From Desulfuromusa kysingii (lineage in GTDB: Bacteria > Desulfobacterota > Desulfuromonadia > Desulfuromonadales > Geopsychrobacteraceae), in assembly GCF_900107645.1 (NCBI RefSeq), contig NZ_FNQN01000005.1, forward strand, positions 236,128 to 300,127: 64,000 bases of DNA, read 5' to 3'. The notes below the pieces were generated by a model. That model saw only the letters and a list, made by a program, of their open reading frames with translations. It had not been told where the DNA came from and made no database searches. The translations under genes and the position numbers were made by a program. Position 1 is the stretch's first letter. The number at the start of each line of letters is the position of its first letter. Positions 45,650-55,467 of this stretch are shown here, piece after piece.

Positions 45650-46669
45650 TCAACCCCCCACCACTACAACAATAAGTGCGACAGCATAAATACTTAAGAT
45701 CAAAGCACTTTCAAACCCGATCCGACCGATTCCATAGGTCTCACGACGAACCATTCCCAACAACAGGATGGCCGTCATCAGGATGCTCACCAAGCCCCAG
45801 ATCATCTGCACTGGTGCCATGTCATGGTAGATGGAGCCGTGCGTATAACCAAGGTCCGCCGCAGCGACAACCAGCATATTGAAACAGTTGGTGCCAAAGA
45901 TGTTGCTCACTGCCAACGTCAGCGCTCCAATACGGATTGCAACAATGGTGGTCACCAACTCGGGGGTGGACGTCGCCAGAGCGGTGAATAAGCCGCCAAC
46001 CAAGGTCTCGGACAGTCCCGTTTGATCAGCGATTCCTTTTGCTGCATCCATCAAGACCCAGCCCGCCATACCAGTTACGATGGCCATGCTGATGAACCCA
46101 AGCCACAACATCGACGAACGGCCACGATGGTGCTTGTGTGGTTCATCAGCGACGGTCTGGAGGGTCAATCGGGGGAACCACATGGGCTTTGCCTGAGTGC
46201 GACGAACCAAGTGGAGGCCGAACAGATAAGAGACAACGATCACCGGCGTGATCGGATGCACGTGCCACTTGACGACTGTCGGCGTGATGATTGCGAGCAA
46301 CGGCAAAGTCAGTAACACAATCAGCAACGCAGCCAACATCAGATTCACAGAGGAGGCCGCTGCGTGTTCCAGATTGGCTTTACGGTAGACAATGTCGGCC
46401 ACACCAAGAAGCGCCAAATTTACGGCCATACTGCCCATGACGTTACTCATCGCCAGATCGGGGCGGCCATCGATTGCTGCGCTCAGGGTTGCGGCAAAAT
46501 CAGGCAACGAGGTCGCTCCGGCCAAGAGTAAGACTCCGAAGAGCGCTTCACCCAACCCGGTACGGTCGGCAAGACTGTCGGCCAGTCGCGCCATCTTGCT
46601 CCCCGCGACGATGATCACCAGCGCAGCAAGGCTAAAAGCAGTTATGTTGAGAATCAAAGAAGAAAACAC
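45650..46669 (-). CDS. Sodium/calcium antiporter family protein
   Basis: The 339-residue membrane protein has the two alpha-repeats of the Ca2+/cation antiporter family: LLAGATSLPDFAATLSAAI (first half) and ALATSTPELVTTIVAIRIG with SNIFGTNCFNMLVV (second half). About ten helices are predicted. The first repeat has SLPDF in place of the common SLPEL. Substrate ions are Ca2+/Na+ or H+ by family. Confidence 0.88.
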   Translation of the reverse strand: MFSSLILNITAFSLAALVIIVAGSKMARLADSLADRTGLGEALFGVLLLAGATSLPDFAATLSAAIDGRPDLAMSNVMGSMAVNLALLGVADIVYRKANLEHAAASSVNLMLAALLIVLLTLPLLAIITPTVVKWHVHPITPVIVVSYLFGLHLVRRTQAKPMWFPRLTLQTVADEPHKHHRGRSSMLWLGFISMAIVTGMAGWVLMDAAKGIADQTGLSETLVGGLFTALATSTPELVTTIVAIRIGALTLAVSNIFGTNCFNMLVVAAADLGYTHGSIYHDMAPVQMIWGLVSILMTAILLLGMVRRETYGIGRIGFESALILSIYAVALIVVVVGG

Positions 46670-46794
46670 GCGGATCCCTAACAGCTATACGATATCAGTA
46701 AGTATATCACTAAAATATCAGCACTGACGGTTGATGGATCGAGGCAGTTTGGATCCGCTGTTGCTCATCTTCTCTCTGTCTGGGATGAGACCAC

Positions 46795-48006
46795 TTAGCT
46801 CAAAAACTTACCCTTTCTCCAACAGGGAACTTGTCGATCGGCATTGCCTAAGCAGGGAAACAGCAACCAGAGAAGCAGCACGATTCCTCCACTGGCACAA
46901 GCGAGTCGGGCAATGACTTGGATCGTGTCGTTCCAATCCAGTGAGATAAACCACATGGAAAAAGCTCCAGCAATAAAATATAAGAAGACCATCAACGAAG
47001 AAGCTGCCCCCGCACCCTGGTCAACCTGCTCAAGGACAATATGGTTGCTTGGAGGCCGGCTTAGACCAAAACTGAAAGAAGCCAGAGCCATGGGTGCCGC
47101 AAGTCCCCAGGGACCGTGGATAAACGCCATACTCATGAGGATGCCGCTGAGCAAGATACCTGCGAAACTAATGGCGAGAAGGGTTCGGGATGTGACCAAT
47201 TTTTGAACGCGGGAAAAGGTAAATGAGCCGGCCATAATGGCCATGGCATTAAAGGCAAAAAGGTAGCCGAAAACCTGTTCAGAGAGACCGAAACGGGTAA
47301 TGTAGATATGCGCTGCCGAACCGATAAAGGAGAAATGGGGTAACACAATGAATGAAAACAGGACGATCAATGCCACATAACGGCTGTTTCTCAGCAATTT
47401 CAGGTACATGCCCATAGCTGCCAGAACTCCACCTGATGATGGTGTTGATAATGGTTCTGCCATCCGAAATACTCCACCCAAAGCAACCAAACCGATAACA
47501 GCCTGAAGGTAGAAAACCCAATGCCATGTCAGTCCGGTCATGATCCAGCCGCCGATCACCGGTGCGAGCATCGGAGCCAGAGCCATAATAATCCCCATAT
47601 AGGCAAGGATGCGTTGCCGTTCATGACCTTGGTAGAGATCTTTAGTGATAGCCATGGCAATAGTAGAGCCTGCTGCAGCTCCAGCCCCCTGTAAAATTCT
47701 CAAAATGGTGAGGGTGGCAACACCATTGGCAAAGCCACTGAGGAAACTGGCAACAATATAGACACTGATGCCGACCAGCAGAGGAATTCTCCGTCCATAC
47801 TTATCCGATAAGGGGCCGTAAAGGAGCAAGCTGAGACAGTAGCCGATAAAAAACCCTGACAATGTCAAGTTGATAGAGGACGTTGGTTCCTGCCAGATTT
47901 TTTCCAGATAGGGGAGGGCAGGCAGGTACATATCTGTCGATAACGGTGGAAAAGCCGTCAACAATGTTAGTAACAGGAGCATTTGGTGCTGACGCAGTTT
48001 TTTCAT
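46795..48006 (-). CDS. Bcr/CflA family drug efflux MFS transporter
   Basis: The 403-residue, 12-helix transporter begins with LSTDMYLPALPYL, the Bcr/CflA hallmark in helix 1, and has GPLSDKYGRRIPLLVG in the first loop. These export drugs such as bicyclomycin or chloramphenicol. A MarR gene starts about 580 bases upstream on the same strand with a 101-base gap between stop and start, so the two could form a regulated pair. Confidence 0.92.
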   Translation of the reverse strand: MKKLRQHQMLLLLTLLTAFPPLSTDMYLPALPYLEKIWQEPTSSINLTLSGFFIGYCLSLLLYGPLSDKYGRRIPLLVGISVYIVASFLSGFANGVATLTILRILQGAGAAAGSTIAMAITKDLYQGHERQRILAYMGIIMALAPMLAPVIGGWIMTGLTWHWVFYLQAVIGLVALGGVFRMAEPLSTPSSGGVLAAMGMYLKLLRNSRYVALIVLFSFIVLPHFSFIGSAAHIYITRFGLSEQVFGYLFAFNAMAIMAGSFTFSRVQKLVTSRTLLAISFAGILLSGILMSMAFIHGPWGLAAPMALASFSFGLSRPPSNHIVLEQVDQGAGAASSLMVFLYFIAGAFSMWFISLDWNDTIQVIARLACASGGIVLLLWLLFPCLGNADRQVPCWRKGKFLS

Positions 48007-48107
48007 GGGGTTCCTCTGTATTTTTGTGCACCCATTGTCAATGGATGCTTTCCGATGACTTTTGGCGTTGAAAATATAGTTAATGGGTTAAGTTTATAAG
48101 TAAAAAA

Positions 48108-48587
48108 TCAACCTGACAAATTTCGATAAATGGTCCGCAATATGGCTTTTAACTGCTCAATATCGTCACTGTCGAGCCCTTGACTCATTGCCTGGATGTT
48201 TGCTTTAGCCGCCGGGATGAGCTTGGCTTGTAGGTTGCGTCCTTTGGTCGTGAGGTAGACACGTTTGCTCCGTGCATCGATCGGATCTCGTTGGCGGAGG
48301 ACAAGATCATGGCTTTCCAGCTTATTGAGTAGGTTTAACGTAGACACCTCGCTGCTGCGGTAACGGCGTGCGAGATCCAGTTGTGACACCCCATCCTGTT
48401 CTGCCAGATGACAGAGGAGAATCCACTGCTCCGAAGTAATGGCATATCCCAGCTCCGCGAACCGTGCATTGAGGCTTTGACGTAAGGACTTGACGCAGGC
48501 CGCCATCAACATAGGCACCGATTCATTGACCTCATATGTCGTGTTGTGATCAGACATTTCTGCCTGAGAGTTAATCTCATTTTTCAT
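48108..48587 (-). CDS. MarR family transcriptional regulator
   Basis: The winged-helix domain is clear: LGYAITSEQWILLCHLAEQDG, LARRYRSSEVSTLNLLNKLE and the wing RDPIDARSKRVYLTTKG. Three in-frame ATGs are possible (48644, 48587, 48557); none has a good ribosome site, so the start is provisional (160 residues from 48587). An AT-rich partial dyad, TATTAGTTAACCTATTA, overlaps the start at 48587-48603 and could be its own operator. It probably regulates the downstream Bcr/CflA-type transporter. Confidence 0.85.
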   Translation of the reverse strand: MKNEINSQAEMSDHNTTYEVNESVPMLMAACVKSLRQSLNARFAELGYAITSEQWILLCHLAEQDGVSQLDLARRYRSSEVSTLNLLNKLESHDLVLRQRDPIDARSKRVYLTTKGRNLQAKLIPAAKANIQAMSQGLDSDDIEQLKAILRTIYRNLSG

Positions 48588-48801
48588 ATTAGTTAACCTA
48601 TTAAGTATGTTTTTGATATTAGGTCGAAGGTTTTTTTCTGTCAAGGGTCTGAAACTGAATGCTGGAGGATGGAAAATAACCTTGTCAGAGGTTTTAATCT
48701 CAGACTTGCTGCGTTGATTATCATGCTACTTTAACCATACAGCAGCCTGGAGGTCAGGGAGAGGGCCACTCGCTGTGGGGAATGTCAATAATACCAATAT
48801 T

Positions 48802-48942
48802 TTAAGCGTGAATCGATGAGAGCTCAGAGCGTTTTTTCCGCTTTTGTCTCATCTTCAATTTAGCCAATTGACGCATATCTTCAGTCGTATCACTTTCATC
48901 CAGTATATAAATTTTTAATTTCACCATATCAAAAAACGCCAT
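48802..48942 (-). CDS. Possible small basic protein
   Basis: A 46-codon frame (MAFFDMVKLKIYILDES at the start, then a lysine/arginine-rich helix ending RQKRKKRSELS) lies in the 505-base gap between marR and the diguanylate cyclase. There is no clear ribosome site. The amino acid pattern looks protein-like, but support is weak. The rest of 48645-49149 holds nothing I can identify. Confidence 0.3.
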   Translation of the reverse strand: MAFFDMVKLKIYILDESDTTEDMRQLAKLKMRQKRKKRSELSSIHA

Positions 48943-49149
48943 ATTTCTGAAATCGATCCAAAAATACCGCGTTAATGTGAAGTTATTTTTCTGTTGTATC
49001 GGATGGTAATCCTGCTAAGAGCAGTCATCCGATATTATCGGTGGGAGAAGAGATTTTTGTCAAAGGGTTCTGGTTTTATTTTGTACAAGCTCCCATTGTC
49101 ATGGATTATTAAAGAGTCAGCGGGTTGTTTTGTTCCAGTTCCCAGAATA

Positions 49150-50532
49150 TTACGATTTAATCTTGTTGCGTCCAGACTTTTTTGCTTCATATAGTTTGTT
49201 ATCAGCACGCTCCAGAAGAGAATTTATCGACTCATCACTCTGATACTCAGATAATCCTGCACAAAAGTTTATGGGGAGTGTGGTGTTATCAAGATGACAA
49301 GGATGGTTTTCAATATATTGAAATAAGCCCTCTAAGGCATTCATACTCTCTTGCTGATCCGTATTGGGAAATAGAATCAAAAACTCATCGCCCCCAATTC
49401 TGAAGATGGAATCAGATTTTCTGATTGAAGCTTTCAGGCAAGAAGCAAAATGACATAGATAGAGATCTCCGGCAGGATGTCCATATTTATCATTCACCTG
49501 TTTAAACCGATCAAGATCTATCAATATTACAGAGAGACTTTTATGGTACCGTTGTGATTCGAGAATATACTTTTCAAGCATATACATTCCCGATCTGCGG
49601 TTGCCTACCCCTGTCAGTTCATCGGTAAAAGAGAGTTTAGTCAATTTTTTGTTGAGACTGGTTATTTCCAACTGTTTGGAGTGCATACTGGATTGTTGAA
49701 CATAAATATAGACAGCTAACATTGAGGATAGAAATATAGTCAGAATTCGAAATAAAAGATAATGACCACTGTCCATGGGTGAATGGTTCAGTTTTAATGA
49801 CCAATGCCCATTAGGAACTATAATTCCCACTTCTATAGAACCTATATCGTTCCAATTGTCTGATATATATAATATTGGATCTTCTGTTGAGTCTGGATTG
49901 TCACCCGTTATTTGAATTTGAAATCCTTGCTGCTCAAGCAGGGCAATTTTATTCGATAAAATATCTTCTATAAAAAGGATAGCAATTGTAAAACCCCAGA
50001 AATCCTTTTCTCCATCAATATTTCTGAAGACAGGCTTTCGTGCAATGACTGCATATTTGCCATTTTGGATGAGCTTTAAAGGGCCGACAAAAGTAATCTC
50101 GCCAGATTCTATGGTTTTAAGGCTGGCATCATCTCGATTTTTATCTTCAATAAGGTTGTGCCCTATCGCCTCCTCATTCCCTTCAAGAGGGTAACTAAAA
50201 GAGACTATTCCATCGGGAGCGAGCTGTACGCAGCTGGCCACAAAACTATTTTCAACGATGTGTTTCGCCCAATCTTCAAAATCATCCGTTTTGTAGTTTC
50301 CGGATGCCAAAAGGATATGAAGAGTTTTTGTGGCAAAAATTCCATTGGAAATTTTAATCTGAGTCTCTTGAGCGATCATGGCTGCATAGCTTTGCATGGT
50401 ATTGCGAAGCAGTGTTTCTTCATGCTCAGCATCGCGCAGAATAATAATTTCTCCAAAGCCAGTCATTATCAGAGCTAATAATGCACAAAAAGTAATCAAC
50501 TTAAATCTATGTAATCGCTTGCCTTGTTTCAT
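49150..50532 (-). CDS. Membrane-bound diguanylate cyclase (GGDEF)
   Basis: The 460-residue protein has an N-terminal helix (LITFCALLALIMTGFG), a periplasmic sensor domain of about 220 residues, a second helix (LTIFLSSMLAVYIYV), and a GGDEF domain at about 295-455. The active-site motif GGDEF is intact, and an RxxD product-inhibition site (RKSD) sits exactly five residues before it. It should make cyclic di-GMP in response to an external signal and be subject to feedback inhibition. Confidence 0.92.
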   Translation of the reverse strand: MKQGKRLHRFKLITFCALLALIMTGFGEIIILRDAEHEETLLRNTMQSYAAMIAQETQIKISNGIFATKTLHILLASGNYKTDDFEDWAKHIVENSFVASCVQLAPDGIVSFSYPLEGNEEAIGHNLIEDKNRDDASLKTIESGEITFVGPLKLIQNGKYAVIARKPVFRNIDGEKDFWGFTIAILFIEDILSNKIALLEQQGFQIQITGDNPDSTEDPILYISDNWNDIGSIEVGIIVPNGHWSLKLNHSPMDSGHYLLFRILTIFLSSMLAVYIYVQQSSMHSKQLEITSLNKKLTKLSFTDELTGVGNRRSGMYMLEKYILESQRYHKSLSVILIDLDRFKQVNDKYGHPAGDLYLCHFASCLKASIRKSDSIFRIGGDEFLILFPNTDQQESMNALEGLFQYIENHPCHLDNTTLPINFCAGLSEYQSDESINSLLERADNKLYEAKKSGRNKIKS

Positions 50533-50805
50533 CTGTTATCTTCGCACTTAAATTAGATCCGGTAATCCATTCTGGGGAGATTCTCGCGGGATGATGTCCC
50601 CGTTATTTTTACAATGGAGGGGGTTAGAATAACAAGGAAATCAGCTCGTTTTTCCCGATTAAAAATAATTGACGAATTTTGTTTCACCAGCAAGTGACGT
50701 GCTCGTAACGCTTGGAAACAATCGCTGATTTAAAATCAGGACGGGAGATGTTTAAGCGCTGCGGTGGAATTTAACTGTGAAGATAGAAGGATAAATTGTA
50801 GTCAG

Positions 50806-51492
50806 CTATGATTGCTGCTGTAAAAGAATATCCCTGGCGGCATTAATCTTTGCGGCTAGAAAATCGGAACCGCCGCTATCTGGATGGACCCCTTTTATGA
50901 GCCGCTTCCAGGCCTGGTGGATTTCTTCCTGAGAAGCCTGTGGCTGAAGACCAAGAATCTGATAGGCTTCCTGTCTGGTCATATTGTCAAAATCAGATCG
51001 ATGCCCCTGGTTTCCAGACGCAGCAGAATCCGTTCGATCGCGCCAATCGGGGTGGTATCGATCGAGAAATGATTCAAGCAGTGAAAGACTCTCTGTGTCG
51101 GAACGAAACTCAGAAATGAGGGACAACAACTCCTCTTCGCTCAGCGAAGACAGACGGGCACCTTGCCGGTGACCTGTTAATAGCTTGCCGTCCATCTCCC
51201 CGGTATCGTGATCGAGTTCCATCTCCAGGTGTGCCGAACGGACCGTTGATTTATTCCCTTTATCGGAACTGGTCGATCGTTTTGACCGAATTCGACGCCA
51301 CCAGGAAACGCCCATAATAATCAAAGGAAAGCCAATGGCTCCGCGCCGCAACAGAGTCAGAACACCCCCTACGATGATGACAACGACCGGCCCGGCAGTC
51401 ATCACAATAGCCGCGATTTGTTTGGCCGGTAAGGTCAGCAACCAGTAAATACCGATCACCACAAATAAGAGAATAAGAAGATACAGAACCAT
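50806..51492 (-). CDS. Membrane-anchored DnaJ-domain protein
   Basis: The 228-residue protein has two N-terminal hydrophobic segments (about 1-50) and a C-terminal J domain (about 165-228) with the HPD motif in KGVHPDSGGS. It should stimulate an Hsp70 at the membrane. The order of anchor then J domain resembles Tim14/DjlA-like proteins. It follows the VWA gene by 29 bases and is likely cotranscribed. Confidence 0.85.
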   Translation of the reverse strand: MVLYLLILLFVVIGIYWLLTLPAKQIAAIVMTAGPVVVIIVGGVLTLLRRGAIGFPLIIMGVSWWRRIRSKRSTSSDKGNKSTVRSAHLEMELDHDTGEMDGKLLTGHRQGARLSSLSEEELLSLISEFRSDTESLSLLESFLDRYHPDWRDRTDSAASGNQGHRSDFDNMTRQEAYQILGLQPQASQEEIHQAWKRLIKGVHPDSGGSDFLAAKINAARDILLQQQS

Positions 51493-51521
51493 TTATTTTC
51501 CAGATAGAAAAAGATGAAAAA

Positions 51522-52238
51522 TCATTTTGAGATCTGCTCCAGCAGGAGACGCTCACCCCGTCTGTCACTGTTGGCAAGTGCTTTCAACCCTCCCCGGGCA
51601 TAGACGGCAATCGCACCAAGCAGTTCTGCGAGTTCTTTTGCTGAATCAGGTCCAAGCCGAAAATAAGCGCCACCTGTCAGCCGGGTCATTTCCCGAAAAC
51701 CTTTTTCGACATTGACATCGTAGCCATCTTGAAAGAAAAAGCAACGGACTCCTTTGATCCCCAACTCGCCCGCTTTTTGGCAGAGCAGGTCGATATTCTC
51801 TTCGATGGCATCGCCAATAAAAACCAGTGCAGCGACCTTTGCTTTCGTTGTTTCACGATTGGCGTGATCAAGGATCTTGGAGATCTGTGTTTGTCCTCCC
51901 AGGCATTGAATCCCGAGCATCAAATCCCGCAGTGCGGCCGCATGAATCACCCATTTCGAAGCCCGACATTCATTGATGCCACGGAAAAACACCAGTTGGA
52001 CCGACAAACCGCCTGCCTTGCCGACCGCATCAAACATCGAAGCCTGAATCGTGACCGCCTTGTCCCAGGTTGGTTGTCGACTCATGGTCGCATCCAGAGA
52101 AAAAATCAACCTTCCCTTTTGTGCCACTGTTGCCTCTCCAGCAGCCTTGAGAAAAGCCCCAATCTCATGGGAAGAAGACTTTTTTTGCAGGCTAGGGGGT
52201 TTTTTGTCAGTGGCGGTTATTTGTTTTTTTTTCATCAT
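51522..52238 (-). CDS. VWA domain protein
   Basis: The 238-residue cytoplasmic protein has a von Willebrand A fold: a MIDAS-like start LIFSLDATMSRQPTWD and the later FIGDAIEEN strand. The N-terminal 30 residues are basic. Two adjacent ATGs exist. VWA plus DnaJ pairs of this type occur in many proteobacteria, but the shared task is unknown to me. Confidence 0.8.
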   Translation of the reverse strand: MMKKKQITATDKKPPSLQKKSSSHEIGAFLKAAGEATVAQKGRLIFSLDATMSRQPTWDKAVTIQASMFDAVGKAGGLSVQLVFFRGINECRASKWVIHAAALRDLMLGIQCLGGQTQISKILDHANRETTKAKVAALVFIGDAIEENIDLLCQKAGELGIKGVRCFFFQDGYDVNVEKGFREMTRLTGGAYFRLGPDSAKELAELLGAIAVYARGGLKALANSDRRGERLLLEQISK

Positions 52239-52806
52239 TTATTCCCCGTGGAAAAATGAACTGATATTTGCCTATCAATACGAAAAGATGATGACTTATT
52301 CGGGTTCGTCACTGTCATGCTGATGATGGAAATAGTCAGGTCGCGATTCTTGGCTGTCAAAGTATTGAGAATATTCGAAGTTCTCGAGGAACCGTTTTTG
52401 GTTGAAAAGATAGAGAAAAGAGCGGGTTCCTGCTAACTGTTTCCTTTGTAGCGTGGGACGCTTTGTTCCCCGATTGAATCTCAAAAGTTGCTACGATTTT
52501 ATCATGTTTCAGGGTTTTCTACAGCCTCAATCGTTTACGATAACCGGCGGTAGCCTCACTTTCGCAGACCGATGATGCGCCCGTAAGACTCGGGGGGATT
52601 TCCTTGTTAATCAATTATTTGTGACATCTCATGATCACCGAAATAAGACGAGAATGAATTTTAGACTTGTGCTTACTCGAAGAGTCATGGAATGTAATAG
52701 GCTTGTGTTTATGTGCTGTGAAGACTATGAAAGCTTCGATTTTGGTTGAGTTGCCTCACCCTCATCGTGTTGATGGTTAATCCTTGATAATAACGAAGGA
52801 CCCTTT
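52239..52806. other. Intergenic region between VWA gene and organohalide locus
   Basis: This 568-base gap has no supported gene. The minus-strand frame at 52296-52484 has low-complexity, unusual composition. The piece near 52520-52600 contains GGCTGTAGAAAACCC on the minus strand, which resembles insertion-sequence ends only loosely. A promoter for the gene at 52807 must lie near its end, but I cannot define it. Confidence 0.4.
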
Positions 52807-53544
52807 ATGCCCACCTGCTCAGTTGTTTTATTCGCCGTTATCTTTTTCTTTTCTATGCCGGCCCAAGCAGAGGAGTTCCTCTGTTTCGGCAGCATTTATA
52901 CTCCACCTTTATCCACCCAGGAAAGCACAGGAGTGCTGGATGAAGTGGTCATCGAGGCATTTCAACGGATTGGTCAGAAAGTTCAAATTAGCCATTTACC
53001 TGCTGAAAGGTCACTTATTAATGCGAATGCGGGTATTACTGATGGCGATTTTGCCCGCATTGCCGGATTGACGGATCTTTACCCGCAATTGATTCAGGTC
53101 CCAGAAAAAATATTAGACTTTTATCTTGTCGGATTTGCCAAAGAGAATATTGATGTGACCGAGGGATGGGAAAGTATCGTGGGTTATAGTGTCGGGATTG
53201 TCCAGGGTTGGAAGTTGATGCAGAAAAATATTGCACCTGCTTATCTAACCCAGGTAGAAACTCTGGATGGTTTACTTGCTCTTTTGGAAAATAACCGTGC
53301 TGATTTAGTCGTTTATGAATTGAGCCAAGCGAATTGGAACATCAAAAATTTCCATCGTGAAGGGATCGTCCCCCTTTTTCCTCCTATAGATATCAAACCA
53401 ATGTATTTATATTTACATCAGCGTCACAGCGCTTTGGTTCCTGCATTGGTCGAGGCGATTCAGTCGATGAAAAATGACGGAACCTACCAACGTATTTTTA
53501 AAGATAAACTCGATCGAGTTGTGGATTCTCATTATGGTAAGTAG
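52807..53544 (+). CDS. Periplasmic solute-binding family 3-like protein
   Basis: The 245-residue protein has a signal peptide (SVVLFAVIFFFSMPAQA) and the two-lobed fold of family 3 binding proteins (about 25-240), with YTPPLSTQES near the first lobe, SLINANAGITDGDFARI and LLENNRADLVVYELSQ. No ABC transporter is nearby. Instead the histidine kinase starts inside its last 11 bases, so it most likely captures a signal molecule for that kinase. ATG 52807 sits after AAGGACCC. An inner-membrane-linked or free periplasmic sensor are both possible. Confidence 0.85.
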   Translation: MPTCSVVLFAVIFFFSMPAQAEEFLCFGSIYTPPLSTQESTGVLDEVVIEAFQRIGQKVQISHLPAERSLINANAGITDGDFARIAGLTDLYPQLIQVPEKILDFYLVGFAKENIDVTEGWESIVGYSVGIVQGWKLMQKNIAPAYLTQVETLDGLLALLENNRADLVVYELSQANWNIKNFHREGIVPLFPPIDIKPMYLYLHQRHSALVPALVEAIQSMKNDGTYQRIFKDKLDRVVDSHYGK

Positions 53545-55459
53545 AGTGTTTTCTAGGTTTCGCTTTAAACGAAGTGCCATTGCCAAAAAAATAATTCTGT
53601 TCATTATCCTGTTCAGTTCATTGGTCACTCTGATTGGCACATCGTTTCAATTATATTTGGAATACCAGAGAGATATTCGTTCTGTTCGAAATAGTGTCAA
53701 TCAGATTGAAAATAGTTATCTCGATTCTATTATCGAATCTCTTTGGGTCGCAAATCCCAAATTTCTCAAGATTCAACTTGAAGGGATCCTCAGGCTTTCA
53801 GATATCGAACATCTGGAGATCCGCCATAACGGTCAGCAAGTTATGGAGGTCGGAGCAGTCCGCACTAACAAGGTCATTAAGGCGCACTATCCGCTTTCCC
53901 GAGAGTATCGGAATGAACAAATTCCCCTCGGTGATTTAACCATCACTGCGAGTACTGCTGGAGTCTATCAACGGCTATTGGACCGGCTTATCGTCACCAT
54001 GGGAACACAGGCGGTTAAGACCTTTATTGTGACTCTATTTATGTTTCTGGTGTTTTATTATTTAGTCGGGCGGCACCTGCTTGCTTTGGCTGATTACACC
54101 GAACATCTTGATTTTGAGAATTTTGATCGTCCTCTGCAACTGAACCGAAAGAAGCGTCGAGGCAAGGCTATCGATGAATTTGATCATCTGGTCGGTACCT
54201 TCAATACCATGCGTGCAAATCTGAAGAAATCCTTTGACCGGCTCCAACGCAGCAACGATCAACTGAAAAATGAGGTCAAGGAAAGAGAGGCTACAGAAAA
54301 AGCTCTATTTGCCAGTCAGAAACAATTCATGGAACTCTCTCAAGAATTTCAGGCCATTTTAAACGGGATTCCTGATGCATTGATGTTGCGGAACCGTAAC
54401 AATGAAATTGTCTGGGCAAATCAAGGGGCTGCACAGCTATTCGATCTGGATATCACAGAGCTGCCTGGACAACATTGTTACCAATTATGGGGACAACGTA
54501 ATGATCCCTGTGATTTTTGCTCATGTGATGAGTGTTTCGAAAGCGGGGAAACAAAGTCAATACAGATCACCAGAACAGATGGCCGGATTTGGGAGAAAAA
54601 AGTTTTCCCGATTAAAAACTATCAGAATGAAGTTGAGAAAGTCATTGTTTGGAATAGTGATATTACCGAAAAACAAAGATTGACAGAGGACGCTCAACGT
54701 ACGGGACGCTTAGCAGCTCTCGGTGAGTTGGCTGCCGGGGTTGCGCATGAAATTAATAATCCAAATTCCTTGATTCTGATCAACGCTCCGCTGTTGCAGA
54801 AAGCCTGGAATCAGGTGACACCCATTTTAGATCAATATTACCAAGAACATAAGGACGACTCCGTGGCCGGGTTAAGTTATGAGGAATTCGCTGAGGTGGC
54901 ACCGTGCTTGTTTGAGGATATGTATGAAGGAGCTCTGAGGATAAAAAGAATTGTTAATGATCTTAAGGATTTTGTTCGCCAGGATCATTATACTGAATAT
55001 GAAATGATTGATTTAAATGAAGTTGTCCACGCTGCTATCAGGCTTTCAGGTAACAGCATTAAAAATGCGACGGAATCCTTTTCATTGAATTGCTCGGATG
55101 ACTTGCCAAAAACCTTGGGCCGCTTCCAGGCTATTGAACAGGTGGTGATCAATCTCTTACTCAATGCTTGTCAATCTCTGACGAAATCGACACAAAAACT
55201 CGAAATTTCAACGTGGTATGATGAAGATCAGCAGCTTAACTGCATTCAGGTTGTTGATGAAGGTTGCGGAATCAGCAGTGATAATTTGGAAAAAATCACC
55301 GATCCATTTTTTACCACGAAAAGAGATAGTGGGGGAACGGGCTTAGGTTTATCGTTATCCCTGAAAATAGTTAAAGAGCATTGTGGTGCCCTAGACTTTA
55401 TATCGGGACCGGGACAAGGGACAATCGTTACCTTATCTATCCCGGTGACTGGAGGATAG
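53534..55459 (+). CDS. Hybrid-free sensor histidine kinase with PAS domain
   Basis: The 641-residue kinase starts at ATG 53534, overlapping the binding-protein stop by 11 bases; the longer frame to 53474 is not supported. It has a first helix (about 19-40), a periplasmic region of about 115 residues, a second helix (FIVTLFMFLVFYYLVG), a linker/HAMP-like part, a PAS domain (about 275-390) with a cysteine cluster (NDPCDFCSCDECFE), the H-box GVAHEINNPNSLIL, and ATP motifs DEGCGISSD and GGTGLGLSLS. The PAS cysteines could bind metal or a cluster, so redox sensing is possible. It is coupled to the sigma-54 regulator gene. Confidence 0.9.
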   Translation: MVSRVFSRFRFKRSAIAKKIILFIILFSSLVTLIGTSFQLYLEYQRDIRSVRNSVNQIENSYLDSIIESLWVANPKFLKIQLEGILRLSDIEHLEIRHNGQQVMEVGAVRTNKVIKAHYPLSREYRNEQIPLGDLTITASTAGVYQRLLDRLIVTMGTQAVKTFIVTLFMFLVFYYLVGRHLLALADYTEHLDFENFDRPLQLNRKKRRGKAIDEFDHLVGTFNTMRANLKKSFDRLQRSNDQLKNEVKEREATEKALFASQKQFMELSQEFQAILNGIPDALMLRNRNNEIVWANQGAAQLFDLDITELPGQHCYQLWGQRNDPCDFCSCDECFESGETKSIQITRTDGRIWEKKVFPIKNYQNEVEKVIVWNSDITEKQRLTEDAQRTGRLAALGELAAGVAHEINNPNSLILINAPLLQKAWNQVTPILDQYYQEHKDDSVAGLSYEEFAEVAPCLFEDMYEGALRIKRIVNDLKDFVRQDHYTEYEMIDLNEVVHAAIRLSGNSIKNATESFSLNCSDDLPKTLGRFQAIEQVVINLLLNACQSLTKSTQKLEISTWYDEDQQLNCIQVVDEGCGISSDNLEKITDPFFTTKRDSGGTGLGLSLSLKIVKEHCGALDFISGPGQGTIVTLSIPVTGG

Positions 55460-55467
55460 AATCAGAT

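Noticed and set aside
52296..52600. 62-codon minus-strand frame and a nearby GGCTGTAGAAAACCC element as insertion-sequence remnant
   Set aside because: Similarity to insertion-sequence ends is only a short stretch, with no transposase residues or matching terminal repeat.
53474..53533. Upstream extension of the dehalogenase kinase to ATG 53474
   Set aside because: It would overlap the binding-protein gene by 71 bases; the ATG at 53534 gives a short overlap and begins just before the first helix.
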